A stretch of 64,000 nucleotides of DNA, taken from contig NC_088777.1 in assembly GCF_954871325.1 (NCBI RefSeq), forward strand, positions 5,272,509 to 5,336,508, written 5' to 3'. The DNA is from Gordionus sp. m RMFG-2023 (Eukaryota > Nematomorpha > Gordioida > Chordodea > Parachordodidae). Positions 25,101-35,823 of the stretch are shown in pieces. The notes under the pieces are model-generated. The model did not search any database and was not told the origin of the DNA. It saw only the letters and a list, made by a program, of their open reading frames with translations. The position numbers were made by a program, and so were the translations under genes. Within the stretch, counting starts at the first letter, position 1. Each line of letters opens with the position of its first letter.

Positions 25101-25548
25101 AACTTAGTTAGAGTGCCAATAAATGATGCACAAAAAGTTAAAAATGTTGGGTATGTTAACCAAAGTAATAAATTAAAGTAAGGGATAATTTTGAGAGATG
25201 TCGGGATGGTAAATCAAAAGTTGGAAATAGAACTTGTATATAGTTGGAGAATAGAATAAAAAGGAGTGACAATTGGACTAGGAAACAAATAAAAAGTGGT
25301 TCCAAGTTGGACTGAAACACGGAAAAGATTTCGGCAATGACAGTTGGAAGCGAGACACAAAACAAGGAAGGTTCCAATAATTGGGCTTTAAAAGGGGAAT
25401 TTTATAAATGCAAAATTATAATTTTTTTTTGTATAATTGTTAATTTTGTTAAAGAAAATTTTCCTGTATTTATTCATTTTGACCCAAAAGAAAAGTGAGT
25501 GAAAACTGTTATTAATTTTTTTATATTATACCTTTTTCTTAAAAAAGA
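25101..25548 (+). other. Non-coding spacer before the accessory frame of element C
   Basis: An A/G-rich stretch with no frame worth calling. A pyrimidine-containing run just upstream of 25549 (ttttttatattatacctttttctt) is described here only by place and could act as a splice acceptor region for a subgenomic RNA; that is inference. Confidence 0.4.
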
Positions 25549-26160
25549 ATGTCGGGGAGGCATCGGTGCATATATTGGGAGAATTTAACCGTTAGAATAA
25601 GTATTTACCGAGGACATGTTAATGAAGATGGGCGACCAATCTCGCCTTCGATTTACCGAAACATAATAGACCATTCGCCTCCAATACGCCGAAACAGTAG
25701 ATCGCCCCCGGTCCAAAGGGGAGTGTCCGGAATAATAACGAACAATTTAGATCACTCCGAATTACCGGAACCCCGGCACCTCAGCATGCGCTCGAGGAGG
25801 AGACGTTCTTGTTACTTGTGTGGTTCGCCTAGTCATTTGCGAATGCGGTGCCCCCGTGGGCCAAATCGTAGGCAAGACTTAAATGATAATAGGGAAACGA
25901 CGAGCCACAGAAGCCGAAGCCCGGGAAGGAGCGACGCACGCCCAGTTAGGACCATTTTGCCGCCTTTGACGATAGGGGCAATGCCGCAACAAGATCAATC
26001 CATAACTGCGATGGGGCGACCGGTGGGGATTATTGAGCCGTTTCGAGAAGAAACGCGGGAGGCGAGTCCCAGGGCCTATTACGCTGAAGAGTGGCCGATG
26101 GTTGATTTGTCGGCCTCTGAGATTCAGGAATTGTTGGAGGATGTAATGGGACCAGAATAA
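25549..26160 (+). CDS. Accessory CCHC/arginine-rich reading frame of element C
   Basis: A 203-residue frame between pol and the 3' LTR, open from ATG 25549 to TAA 26158-26160. It has an Arg/Ser/Pro-rich N-terminal half, a basic patch RSRRRR leading into a single zinc knuckle CYLCGSPSHLRMRC (about residues 86-99), a second RS-rich stretch (SHRSRSPGRSDARP) and an acidic tail (DLSASEIQELLEDVM). There is no signal peptide or membrane span, so it is not an envelope. Its base composition is less AT-rich than its surroundings, as in pol. I recognise no homologue; a second RNA-binding protein or a displaced gag duplicate are possibilities. Confidence 0.75.
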   Translation: MSGRHRCIYWENLTVRISIYRGHVNEDGRPISPSIYRNIIDHSPPIRRNSRSPPVQRGVSGIITNNLDHSELPEPRHLSMRSRRRRSCYLCGSPSHLRMRCPRGPNRRQDLNDNRETTSHRSRSPGRSDARPVRTILPPLTIGAMPQQDQSITAMGRPVGIIEPFREETREASPRAYYAEEWPMVDLSASEIQELLEDVMGPE

Positions 26161-26423
26161 ATTTTACAAATTTTGTAATAATAAAACAATTTTTTTTAAA
26201 ATATCATTTTCCTTAATAGATTTTCGGGAATAATTAAAATACGATATTAATATATGTAGTAAAACTTTTAAAATATTTTACATCATATATTTTTTTTTTT
26301 ATTTATGTTAACATATGTAGAGAATAATAAATAATTACATTTTGATTTTATGTACAAAACCCCCTTGTTTATCTTTGTTAAACAACAATTTTAATTTTTT
26401 TTTGTATGTTCAAGGGTTTTCAT

Positions 26424-26435
26424 TTAATGGGGGCG
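26424..26435 (+). promoter_or_regulatory. Polypurine tract of element C
   Basis: aatgggggcg immediately precedes the 3' LTR, the expected plus-strand priming site. Confidence 0.65.
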
Positions 26436-26784
26436 TGTTATAAATAGTTTTATTATTTTTTTGTATGAGTCATGAAATATTTTTTTTGTTTGAAATTTTA
26501 TTTTTAATATTTTTTTTTGTTTCGCGCAGTCATCTTGAACGTCATTATATAAATATTTTTAATATTTATTATGTAAAAAAAAATAAATAATAATTTAATA
26601 TTTATAAAAAAAAATAATCTTATATAAACTAAAAAAAAAGTGGAAATTCATTATTATTTAATCAATTATATTTTTTTTATATTTATTGTTTTAAAGAAAA
26701 ATAAAACCAATATATTCAAAAAAAAAAGGGGTAAAAAAAAATATACTGTTAAGTTAAACGTTTCTGTACAGTGAAATTTTGAAA
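26436..26784 (+). repeat. 3' LTR of element C
   Basis: 349 bp, near-identical to 18868-19217 (one A-run length change and one substitution seen by eye). The gtttt target copy follows at 26785-26789. Confidence 0.93.
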
Positions 26785-26789
26785 GTTTT

Positions 26790-27624
26790 TAAAAATAATT
26801 TTTACGTTTCTCCATTCCCACCAGTGTCTAAATGAGCGGGGGGGGGGGGTAGGAACAGTTTGCATCCTAATATCTATAAAGGGGTGGGGGTAGGTGATAG
26901 GCATTATGGGGGGTAGGCTAAAATAATCTAGAAAATTTTCCATCATTATATTTTTAAATTATCTATGGATAACATTTTGGTATTTTTAGGGGGGTATATA
27001 TATATTTTTTAGGGGGGTTTGCATCCAGTGAATATACTGTCATGTAGACGCTGATTCCCACCAAAAAATACTGGTATAAAAATATGACAAAAATTAAAAA
27101 TATATATAATTTTTTTTATTGCATCTCATTACAGTCATTCACTAGTCTAGAGCAAGGATAAGAAAGTAATTTTTATTAAATAAACGTTCAACACTAGCTC
27201 TTGAGAGGGCAAAGCATTAATAAATTTAACACCTTTTTATATAAGAAAAATGATCAAAAATATTCGAGTATTATTAAATTTAAAAAAATGCATCTAGAGA
27301 ATTTTCAATAGTATTATAATTAATAAAATCTATAATAGATAATAGATGTTATTTTATCCGGCTAGGTCATTCCAAAATTATTAAGTTAATAGTTAGAATA
27401 AAAATTATATAGGGGATAAGTGACATAAATACATATTTGCTGACCGGCCTGGTTTCCACCCTTTAACCTCTTATTTATTAAACCAATTTCTCTCAGAATT
27501 GGTTAAAATGTGAGAGTATTGAAATAAGGGATTTAGCGTGTTTTATAAAATTATAAATATTTAAATAGATGAGTGATTATTTTTAAGCATGTTTATCATC
27601 CAGATAATAATATAAAATATTATC
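26790..27624. other. Non-coding stretch with G-rich runs
   Basis: Guanine runs near 26838-26848 and 26880-26920 and two tttgcatcc words (about 26858 and 27021) suggest an old element end, but no family is recognised. No gene is seen. Confidence 0.45.
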
Positions 27625-29330
27625 CAGAGACCTGCAGGCCCGGCCCTGGCCGGGCCGTATTTTAAATTTTTTAAATATACCCGGGCCGGGCTTAAAAAAT
27701 TTTTTTTAAACATATCCGGGCCGGGCCGGGCTTAAGATTGTTAAACCCGGGCCGGGCCTTAAATTTTTTTATAAAAATTTTTACATTATGAGTTAATGGT
27801 TATAAGATTATATTATATTATAGTTATGATTAATATAATATTGTGTGATGGTTAACACTACCTAACAACCCACAGATCGATCTAATTATTAATTTCCTGC
27901 AAATTTATTCAAAGTATTAATATATTTTTTTATAATTCATATCTAAATTTTTACAACATATTTTACCAAAACAATCAAATAATGGAATATCTTTAATAAG
28001 CCCCAATATTCAATTATTATTAATATATTTTTTTATAATTCATATCTAAATTTTTAGAATATATTTTACCAAAACAATCAAATAAAGGATTATCACTTCT
28101 TAAAGTTTGTAATTGATTTTACTTAATATAAAGCATTTTTTAATTGAAAAATTTGTTTTACACAAGTATCATTTTATTTCTCTTTTTCTCTGTCCCAAAT
28201 TCAAGCAATTACGTATGTAGTCAGGGACAGATCGCAAAATGACGGAAAACTATATAAAAGATTATATTAAATTACAAGAGGCTCAGGAAGTATCGACCAG
28301 TCAAATTACGACTGTTGTTAAACAAACTGAATCGTTTTATGACAAATGGGGCTATGGTAATTCTGGTAATATGTCAATACCCGATGATAAATATTATAAT
28401 TACATAAATAATAGATAAAACATTTAAGGTGGATAATTTGTTAGAGTGGTGGGCGGCTCATCAAAGCGAATTTCCAATTTTAGCAAAATTAGCAATTCCT
28501 GCTTTAAGTGCAAGCTGTGAGCGGAATTTTTCTACTACTGGTAGAATTCTTGAAGAAAGAAGAAGTAATCTTCAACCTGAAAAGGTAGATATGCTTCTCT
28601 TTCTTCATGATAATTTGTGAATTTTTAATATCTTTCTTGAGTATAGGGTTTCGTCAATCATGCTGGTTTTTTACTTTGCAAACTGTCAAATATTTATTGC
28701 ATTTATTATATTTACCTTGAGTCATGAAAGTTTTTAATCCAACATTTTTCATTATTTTTTTTTACAATATTATATAATACAATTATCTTCTTTTGTTAAA
28801 AATTTATAAAAATAAATTATATTAATATTGTGCAATTAGATTATATTTTCAAAATACTATTTATTATACATGCATTTTTTTAAAAAGCGATTTATTTTTT
28901 TTTATAAATTAAATAGTAAATTAAATACAATATATTAATATTTTCCATTTTTATAAATTAAATATTAGTTTTATTTTTTTTAAATGCAATATAAAATATA
29001 GTATATACTCAAAATATCCATTTTTATAAATAACAGTTTTATAATTTTTATAAATTCAATATAATATTTTCAAAATATTAGCTTTTTTCATGTATTTTTT
29101 AAATAATAAGCGATAATACTCGCTGAAAAATATGGTAAAATACCTCATAGGTGAATTTTTGTATATACCAGGTCGAATATAATTTTAAAAAATTCGGAGC
29201 CGGGCCTGAAATTTTTTTTTAAAAAATATCCAGGCCGGGCCGTTAAAAAATATCCGGGCCGGGCCTTAAATTTTTAAATCCGGGCCGGGCCCGGGCCGGG
29301 ACGTGCAACTGGTACCTCTGCAGGTCTCTG
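27625..29330 (+). mobile_element. Non-autonomous hAT transposon, copy 2, with perfect target duplication
   Basis: 1706 bp with 13-bp perfect terminal repeats CAGAGACCTGCAG ... CTGCAGGTCTCTG and a perfect 8-bp target duplication, atattatc, at 27617-27624 and 29331-29338. Eight-base duplications are the hAT signature. GC-rich subterminal arrays (gggccgggc words) flank an AT-rich interior that keeps only the transposase C-terminus. It lies opposite in orientation to copies 1 and 3. Confidence 0.95.
28239..28620 (+). pseudogene. hAT transposase C-terminal remnant (copy 2)
   Basis: It starts MTENYIKDYIKLQEAQEV and ends in the dimerisation domain: VDNLLEWWAAHQSEFPILA, ASCERNFSTTGRILEERRSN, LQPEKVDMLLFLHDNL, stop TGA. 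Frame is lost in the middle near 28415, where a TAG separates the halves. The N-terminal BED finger and the first two catalytic residues are absent, so it cannot code an active enzyme. Confidence 0.85.
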
Positions 29331-30461
29331 ATATTATCATTAAATAGATGAGACTGATAAATTTATTGTAATTTTTAATTTATTATATAATTCTTGAGAA
29401 ATATCTAATAACCAGTTGAAAAACCATACCATGTTTGAACTGGGTCAGATAATTAACTTTCACGTAAGTTCACCAAGGCTCAAATCTGTTACAGCATATT
29501 CAAATTTTATTGATTAAAGATTTAGCTACATATTGATATTAAATCTACTAGATATAATACTTTTAAATATTTTCACAAGTTACGGAACATCTTATAACGA
29601 AATTTATAAACTGGTAATTTATTTTATCAAGATTTTCGCGAATTTAGGAAAAAGGAATTCCATATTATGATCATTTTCCAGGATGACTTTGTCGATATGA
29701 TCTGTACCAGAATTATTTATAATATCAATCTCTATTGTAGCCATTTTAAATTATTTTGAAAAATAGAGTGCAGATATTTAAATAAAATTTCAAAATTAAA
29801 ATAAATATTATGAAATATATCTTAATAATTTTTATGTCTATTTATTATATAAAAGCTCTATTTCTTAAATTAGTTGCGAGCTCCTTGAAAAATACTAAGG
29901 AGATTTATAAAATAAATATTATTTTTGATTGATCACAACCTTACTAAAGATACTGAAATCAGGGAAATAACTAAAATCTTCAAATGAGCATTAAAAAGAT
30001 TTTTTTCGTCCAAAATTTTAAGTAAAAACTTTAAAGATCAACAAATTTTAGGATTATTTTATATAGATCGAAATATCTTTTACAAAAATTAGTGATTTCA
30101 TCATGGGAGATTTTTTTTTATAAATAAAAATCGCAAAATATCTACTTATATAAGATTATTTACAAAAAAATATTGAAATTTTAGATAAAATTTTGCCAAA
30201 AAGTCATGTCCGAGCATTCTCATCCTTTTGATCAAATGTTTAATTCTGATTGAATGCAAAATTAAATTATCAAAATACAGGCCAATTCTTTCACAGGTAT
30301 GCTTTGTCCTAACTTTATTTTCCCTTTATCCATTTTTTTACCTATGAAATTCTTACTCGAAAATAGCTTTAAATGTGTTTTTTGTGATTCTATTATATCA
30401 TATCGATAGATTGGATAATTTACTAATTTAAAAAATGATATGTAATTAAGTTTGGCTTAAA
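29331..30461. other. AT-rich stretch; one small minus-strand frame
   Basis: A 41-codon minus frame at 29744-29619 (MATIEIDIINNSGTDHID) starts with a clean ATG but matches nothing I know and has no convincing splice donor. Otherwise AT-rich and featureless. Confidence 0.4.
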
Positions 30462-30672
30462 CTAGTGTACGGCTCAAATTTTAGCAGATTTTTAAAACAG
30501 CTAACTCAATATTTCAGCAAGAAAGATATTGTCTAAGCCTCGAGATTTCACCCATTAAACCTTTGTGCCATCAGTCAGAAAAATCTTCCGGCTAGAACAT
30601 AGTTTTTCGAATAAAATATTAAGTTAGCCGTTTTTAAAAAATCGGCTCAAATCGAGCCGTTTAACAATACTA
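30462..30672. mobile_element. MITE of the CTAGTGTTG family
   Basis: Ends carry ctagtgtacggctcaaatt and, inverted, ggctcaaatcgagccg with ttaacaatacta. Internal words (cagctaactcaatattt; aagttagccgttttt) match the better copy at 47983-48177. No coding capacity. Confidence 0.65.
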
Positions 30673-31344
30673 CCTTGGAAGTGGCGTTAATTTAACATTG
30701 ATTTTTTAAAATACCTTTTTAATTCTTTTTTCTTCCAAGTTATTTGTATCTGAGTAGGAAAATAAAATAATATTCATACATATGAAGTTAGATGAGCGAG
30801 TAGAGCGGTTATAAAAATGCTATGTGAACTTACATTAAATCCAAGACAAAATCAAATAGCAATGCTTTAAAAGATGAGGTTAAAATTTTTTAAATAAACC
30901 TAATTTGAAAACTATCGTAGATGTCAGTTTGAGATTTGAAATTCGCCCGTAAAAAAAACAAATCTTGATATAAATAAGTAAATTCATCATTTAGTAAAAA
31001 AAAATTTTTTTATATTATTATTTGTATATACTCTTTGTTATATAATAATTATTATTAATTTATCAGTGTGAATTTTTAGTTTTGAATCGAATACGATTAA
31101 TTCATTATTCGATTAGTATATGAATAGGTCTAGTTTGAACAATAAGATGCCATATAAATTGAACTTCTTATTTTTGTTAAGAACGGCTTCGGTTCCTAGA
31201 AATTTTAAAAATTGATCCTGGGTCTGACTCCTATATAGTTTAAGAATAAGGTGAAGGGGAGGTACATCGATTTATCCCGTTTCCGCGTAGTTCCGGTATC
31301 AAATTCTGATTTTATCTTATTAATATTTTTGATATAAAGTTAAT

Positions 31345-31845
31345 AGATAATCTTCAAAATTTAAATAAAAAAATGTTAATCAATATTTTTACTGAATAAA
31401 TATCTTTCAAATTCAATTCACACATTATAATTATAAATTTAGTATAATATTAATATAAGTGAAAATTCATATAATATTATTAATAATTTAAGCAAGCGAA
31501 AATTTGTGAATTCTTCATCTAAAAGAGTATTATTGGCTTTGCTTTGGCGGCCACTGATCCACTCTCTGCGCATGAGTTTCTGTTTTTGCCATTAATTTTG
31601 ATGTCCTTTATTTAGCGCCAACGTTATAATTGGGAGCAAAAATAGCCTACGCGCATCCTATGCACAGGATGTTCAATCAGGGGGATTTCGGTCATTGAAA
31701 GTATAAAGCTGAGATCAAATTTTCACTTATTTAAATAAATATTATAGCTAATTTATAATTATAACATTTGAATTGAATTTAAAAGATATTTATTAAGTAA
31801 AAATTTGTTAAGCATTTTTTTAAAATTTAAAAGAGAAAGCGAAAA
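31345..31845. repeat. Fold-back repeat with ~135-bp arms and a GC-richer core
   Basis: The left arm (about 31345-31480) and the inverted right arm (about 31714-31845) match through words such as aataaatatctttcaaattc / gaatttaaaagatatttatt and ataagtgaaaatt / aattttcactta. The 230-bp core includes tttggcggccactgatcc and a minus-strand ATG reading MAKTETHAQRVDQW. It may be a palindromic MITE or a captured promoter or exon. Confidence 0.75.
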
Positions 31846-32409
31846 ATAAGTAGCGTTTAAATTTAATAAATAAAATATAGATAATAGTAAATAAAATTAG
31901 CAGATTTAAGCGATCCCATTGTGTCATGGTGAGATTTATTAAATTTACGCTATATAAATGTGCCATTTAATAATTATATAAAATTTTTAAAATAATTGAT
32001 TTACAAAAAAAAATATAAATAAAAAAATAGAATGTTTTGATTTGCCGAAGAGATTTATAATATTTTAAAATTCAAATAAACTAAAATATAAATCGCATTT
32101 ATTAATTTTAATATAAAATTTAAAAATAGATTTTTATTTTAAAATTGTAAAAATTAAATATATATATTTTTTTTTTACAAATTATATAAATGATATAATA
32201 TTATGTGATATAATTGTGATATTTAATAATTTTCAAAAATAAAATGTTGTGAGATTTATGAAGAGCTTCATAATATTTTAAAATAAAAATAGGCTAAAAT
32301 ATAATTGAGAAGCATTTATTAATTTTAAATATAAAAATATTTCACTAATTTTTTTTATAAATAAATTTATAATTGTAAGATTAAATATCAAACTATAATA
32401 AATGAAATA
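31846..32409. other. AT-rich stretch without features
   Basis: Extremely AT-rich; no frame, repeat family or RNA signature recognised. Confidence 0.6.
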
Positions 32410-32800
32410 AGCCGGTCCGATTTCACTAATTTGATTTTATTCGGGATACACGTATTTAATATATCTTAGTTTTTATTATACCGTTACATAAGTCATTTAA
32501 AAAAATATACTACTATCAAATGTTAATTGAAATTATCATTTAGGTCTATTTAGTATTATCATTTGTAAATTGTCTATACATGACCAATAAAAATTATTAG
32601 AATTATTTTAAAATAATTTATTAAATTTTAAAATTACATACATTTTAAAAAAAAAATTAATCACTTAAATTATATATATATTTAAATATTAATAAATACA
32701 AATTAAGACGCCATTTATCGAATCTAATTGGTAAATTCAATAGTATCGATAGATACAAAACATCGACCCGATCCGATGAAAAATATAGGTATATCCCTGA
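32410..32800. mobile_element. hAT-type relic related to the insertion at 34007
   Basis: Left end aagccggtccgatttc and right end cgatccgatgaaaaatatag followed by tatccctga resemble the ends of the element at 34007-34547 (ccgatccgatatttcc; acatcccta). Both share an internal taccgttacataagtcattt-like word. Non-coding and decayed. Confidence 0.5.
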
Positions 32801-32959
32801 TTATAATTTTTTTTAAAAAAATGAAAATAATTTGATAATATTTTAAAAATAAATATATATTTTTTTAAAAAAAATAAGTATTTGTTTGAAATTTTTTCTA
32901 TATTTGAAAGACAAAAATAAATATTGGTCCGCTAAAAAAAATAAATAAATCTAATTTAT

Positions 32960-33880
32960 CTATTTGTTCAAGCTATCGATAATCTGCATATCGGATGCCG
33001 TGATTTCGAAATCGAATATATTGATATTAGAATCGATCATTGGTTTAGAATAGGCAAAATATTTGAGCATGATCATCAAACCGCGCTGCAGGGCCCACCT
33101 TAATAGTATTTGATCGGTGGTTTTAGAGTAGTTTTTACCTAATCGCAACAAAGTTTTGTCCAACAACAAATCCCTGCAAGCCGGTGAATCCAAGGATATC
33201 ATGGCTTGCACCTGTGCCCCGTGACTATGACAATACTCTACGATATCGTTTCGAAATAGGCGAGGATGAAAACTGATTTGATTTACGGAAGGGGTCATTG
33301 AGGCTGGAGGGAATTTTGCGAGATTATCGAAATTGAACATGGTTTCCAATTGGGTTTTGTTAAAATTGGAGACGCCTAAGCTCCTAATTTTGCCTTCCTT
33401 AACGGCGACGGCCAGGGATTTCCATATAGCTAGTAATGTTTTCATTTCCTCTGAGTCAGAATTTTTAGGACTAGAATTACTGGGAGGATGAATCACGTAG
33501 AGGTCCACGTATTTCAACCTTAACCGGTGCAGGCAATCGTCAATATAGTTCGATGATAAAATATTTGGAGTGTAAACGTCTAATATAATTCCTTTTTTTT
33601 ACGTATTAAATTAAAATTAAGTAATTCATCGTATAAATAAATGTAATATTATACCTAATTTTGAGATCATAAATATGTCTTCTCTTTTCAATTTGAATTT
33701 CGGGAGGAATATTTCTAAGGCCTCTCCAACAATTTCTTCATTTTTATCCGTTCCCGAGTCTAAAAGCAAATAAAAAGACGGATTAAAATTTAGAGAGAAA
33801 AAATCGATTGCTGCTAAAAATCTAACGAATACAATACACAATATTACATCCAAGTGGTCAATCAATTGTTTATCGGTCAT
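32960..33880 (-). CDS. Aldo-keto reductase, N-terminally short
   Basis: Proposed exons are 33880-33838, 33759-33655 and 33579-32960 with GT-AG introns of 78 and 75 nt; the frame is open to TAG and gives 255 residues, against about 300-320 for the family. Seen: KNEEIVGEALEIF, then REDIFMISKLD (catalytic Lys), YIDDCLHRLRLKYVDLYVIH (catalytic His), GKIRSLGVSNFNKTQLE, VNQISFHPRLF, QILLRWALQRG and FDFEITASDMQIIDSLN at the C-terminus. The first exon (MTDKQLIDHLDVIL) is the least certain; joining it restores an Asp and a Tyr near the active site, with spacing one shorter than usual. The first beta strands with the GLGTW motif are missing, and the phosphate-binding IPKS motif reads MLKYF, so coenzyme binding may be altered. 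An inverted repeat begins 22 bp upstream. It may be a truncated or neofunctionalised enzyme. Confidence 0.82.
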
Positions 33881-34006
33881 TGGTTACTTTATTTGAATAG
33901 CAGCTGATATAATATGTTATCAAAAGGTTAAAAGCATATTATTAATTTATTCAATATATAGATAGAATTTACGAAAAAGGAAAAGGGATAAAAAAAATGA
34001 AAACTA

Positions 34007-34547
34007 CGATGCCACTTTTTGGAGGCCGATCCGATATTTCCGATATTAAATTGATATGAGCCGAATACCGATCCGATATCTTATATAATTTTATGGTTTT
34101 ATACTTTTTATTAGTATAACATCTATAATTTAACTATACCATAACTTATGTCATTTAAATACATTATAATGATCAGTTATAGTTTATATTCAATTTCAAT
34201 TCATATATATTATGAAATTTGAAAAATTTTTTAAAATAATATTCAACATTAATATATCAAGGATTTTTTTTTAGAAATACCAAAATTTCCAATTTATTAG
34301 AGGTCAGCCTGCGGCGATGGTAACCGTTAATATCACCAGCTTTACTAAAAACAGATTCTATAGAGATTATCGCACACTTTGATAAACAGAATGAGCAAAA
34401 AAAAATAACGATATGGCAAGAATGTTATTAATTATTATTATTAAAAATAAATGATTTTAGATATATTTTTAATTGGCCGATAACCTATATTTAAAAAGAG
34501 TGATATATCAGCCCGATCCTATCCGTCGGTACATCCCTAAAAATTAG
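34007..34547. mobile_element. hAT-type element inserted in the left arm of the inverted repeat
   Basis: Its limits are set by comparison with the uninterrupted right arm. Ends carry ggccgatccgatatttcc and, at the right, tatccgtcggtacatcccta, typical hAT-like words. The minus strand near 34290-34380 encodes a piece of hAT dimerisation domain, ISIESVFSKAGDINGYHRRR followed by LTSNKLEIL. Strongly reduced and broken. Confidence 0.75.
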
Positions 34548-34623
34548 GAAAGAGAAGGGAAGAAAGAAAGCATATATATGGAATATTATTCGATGGAAGA
34601 AATAAAACTTATATATTTAGAGC

Positions 34624-35331
34624 CAGGGATTCGAACCGAACCCAAAATCGGATAAACCCGGGTTTTTGAAAATAATATCTGAACCCGAACCGAACCTGAG
34701 CCATTTATATAAAATTTTCAAAGCCCTGAACTGAACCCGGGTTCATTGTTTAAATCAATATAAGATATTTGTATAATTGTAAATACAAATATTAATAATT
34801 TACTTGAGATTTTTATAATATTTTCAAATTTCCAATTAAGTAAAGTGTTAATAAATTTTAAACAACTATTCTCAAAGATTCCTATTGGAGTGTTAATAAA
34901 TTTTAAACAATTAAATTCATTTAAGTCATTTATTTTTAACTTATTATCAATGATTATTAATTAGAGGAAAATGAAAGTGAATAAGGCTAGGTAAAAATTA
35001 TTATATTGGATATTGTTAATTTAAAGAAATACGTCTAAATAAAAATTTTTTAAATTGATACATGACTATGCTTTGTATTTTTAACTATATTTTTGCCCAT
35101 AAATAAAATAAAAAAATTATTTTTTATACCAAATTTATATCTAGTTTTTTAATTATGATTTAAATATACATTTTTTTTTATCAATTCAAAAATTCTTCAA
35201 CCCGAGCTGAACCCGGAACCAAAACCCGGGTTCAAAAATATTTCCCTGAACCGAACCCGAACCGAACCCAACTTTTTTTTTTATACCCCGAACCGAACCC
35301 GGTCTAAAATTTTGACGGGTTCGCATCCCTG
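34624..35331. mobile_element. Non-autonomous hAT-type element with 8-bp target duplication
   Basis: It starts cagggattcgaaccgaaccc and ends in the inverse gacgggttcgcatccctg. The flanks tttagagc (34616-34623) and gttagagc (35332-35339) form a 7-of-8 target duplication. Subterminal arrays of gaaccgaaccc-type words flank an AT-rich core with no reading frame. The uninterrupted right arm of the inverted repeat shows the empty site. Confidence 0.88.
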
Positions 35332-35586
35332 GTTAGAGCGAATAACGGAGGTAGCAAGTCTTGGTCGTAAGAAAATGGATTCTTTAGGCTAGTCGGTTTT
35401 TTCACGAATCCGTTTGTCTAATTCTTTAAAAAAAATAGTTGAGCTTTGCTACCGAAGATGGGGAGATTGGAGCAGGCGATGGGTATCCATAAGAAAGAAT
35501 GGTCTATGGAACTGTATCTGATGATTTTCCGGGATTCTGCCAGGGCGAGGCCATAGCCGTTATGGTAAGATGGTGCGTTTTTATCA

Positions 35587-35823
35587 ATGCAGGGTGAAGT
35601 CCCAAACCAGGAGCTGACCCTTTGGCCAATGAATCAAAGACGTTTCATCAGGACCTCAATTGCGAAACTAGCGATGATCGCAAGGGTAGACATTGCCCCC
35701 ATTGCCGCTTTTGTCGAGGCCGTTTTCCACGGCACACCAAATGATGATATCATATTAAGTGCCCTCAAATCCGTAGGCATCTTATCTGAACCGATGAAAA
35801 ATTTCCTGATGGAACGTCCTTGA
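35587..35823 (+). CDS. Unrecognised reading frame across the inverted-repeat spacer
   Basis: A 78-residue frame running from the end of the left arm across the spacer, GC-richer than its surroundings. Residues include FIRTSIAKLAMIARVDIAPI, then AAFVEAVFHGTPNDDIILSA and LKSVGILSEPMKNFL. A possible acceptor (caatgcag) lies at its start. The arms themselves carry short open pieces (for example MEEIKL and VYGTVSDDFPGFC) interrupted by stops. It looks like the remains of a gene duplicated head to head. I recognise no family. Confidence 0.35.
   Translation: MQGEVPNQELTLWPMNQRRFIRTSIAKLAMIARVDIAPIAAFVEAVFHGTPNDDIILSALKSVGILSEPMKNFLMERP

Larger units (their letters stand above)
18868..26784 (+). mobile_element. 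Ty3/Gypsy-type LTR retrotransposon C, young and nearly whole
   Basis: A 7.9-kb element framed by near-identical LTRs (18868-19217 and 26436-26784) and a 5-bp target duplication, gtttt, on both sides. In order: primer-binding site, a leader with a tandem repeat, a gag-like frame with four CCHC knuckles, pol with protease, RT, RNase H and integrase, a 3' tandem-repeat block, an extra CCHC reading frame, a purine tract and the 3' LTR. The LTRs differ at about two positions by eye, so insertion was recent. It looks nearly whole, with about one break in pol. Protease, RT and integrase motifs are those of the Ty3/Gypsy superfamily; the finer clade is not decided. Confidence 0.95.

Noticed and set aside
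25549-26160. Envelope gene
   Set aside because: No signal peptide, membrane span or glycoprotein pattern; a zinc knuckle is present instead.
30263-30330. Possible first exon MDKGKIKLGQSIPVKE (minus strand)
   Set aside because: Very short, no consistent splice partner and no recognised family.
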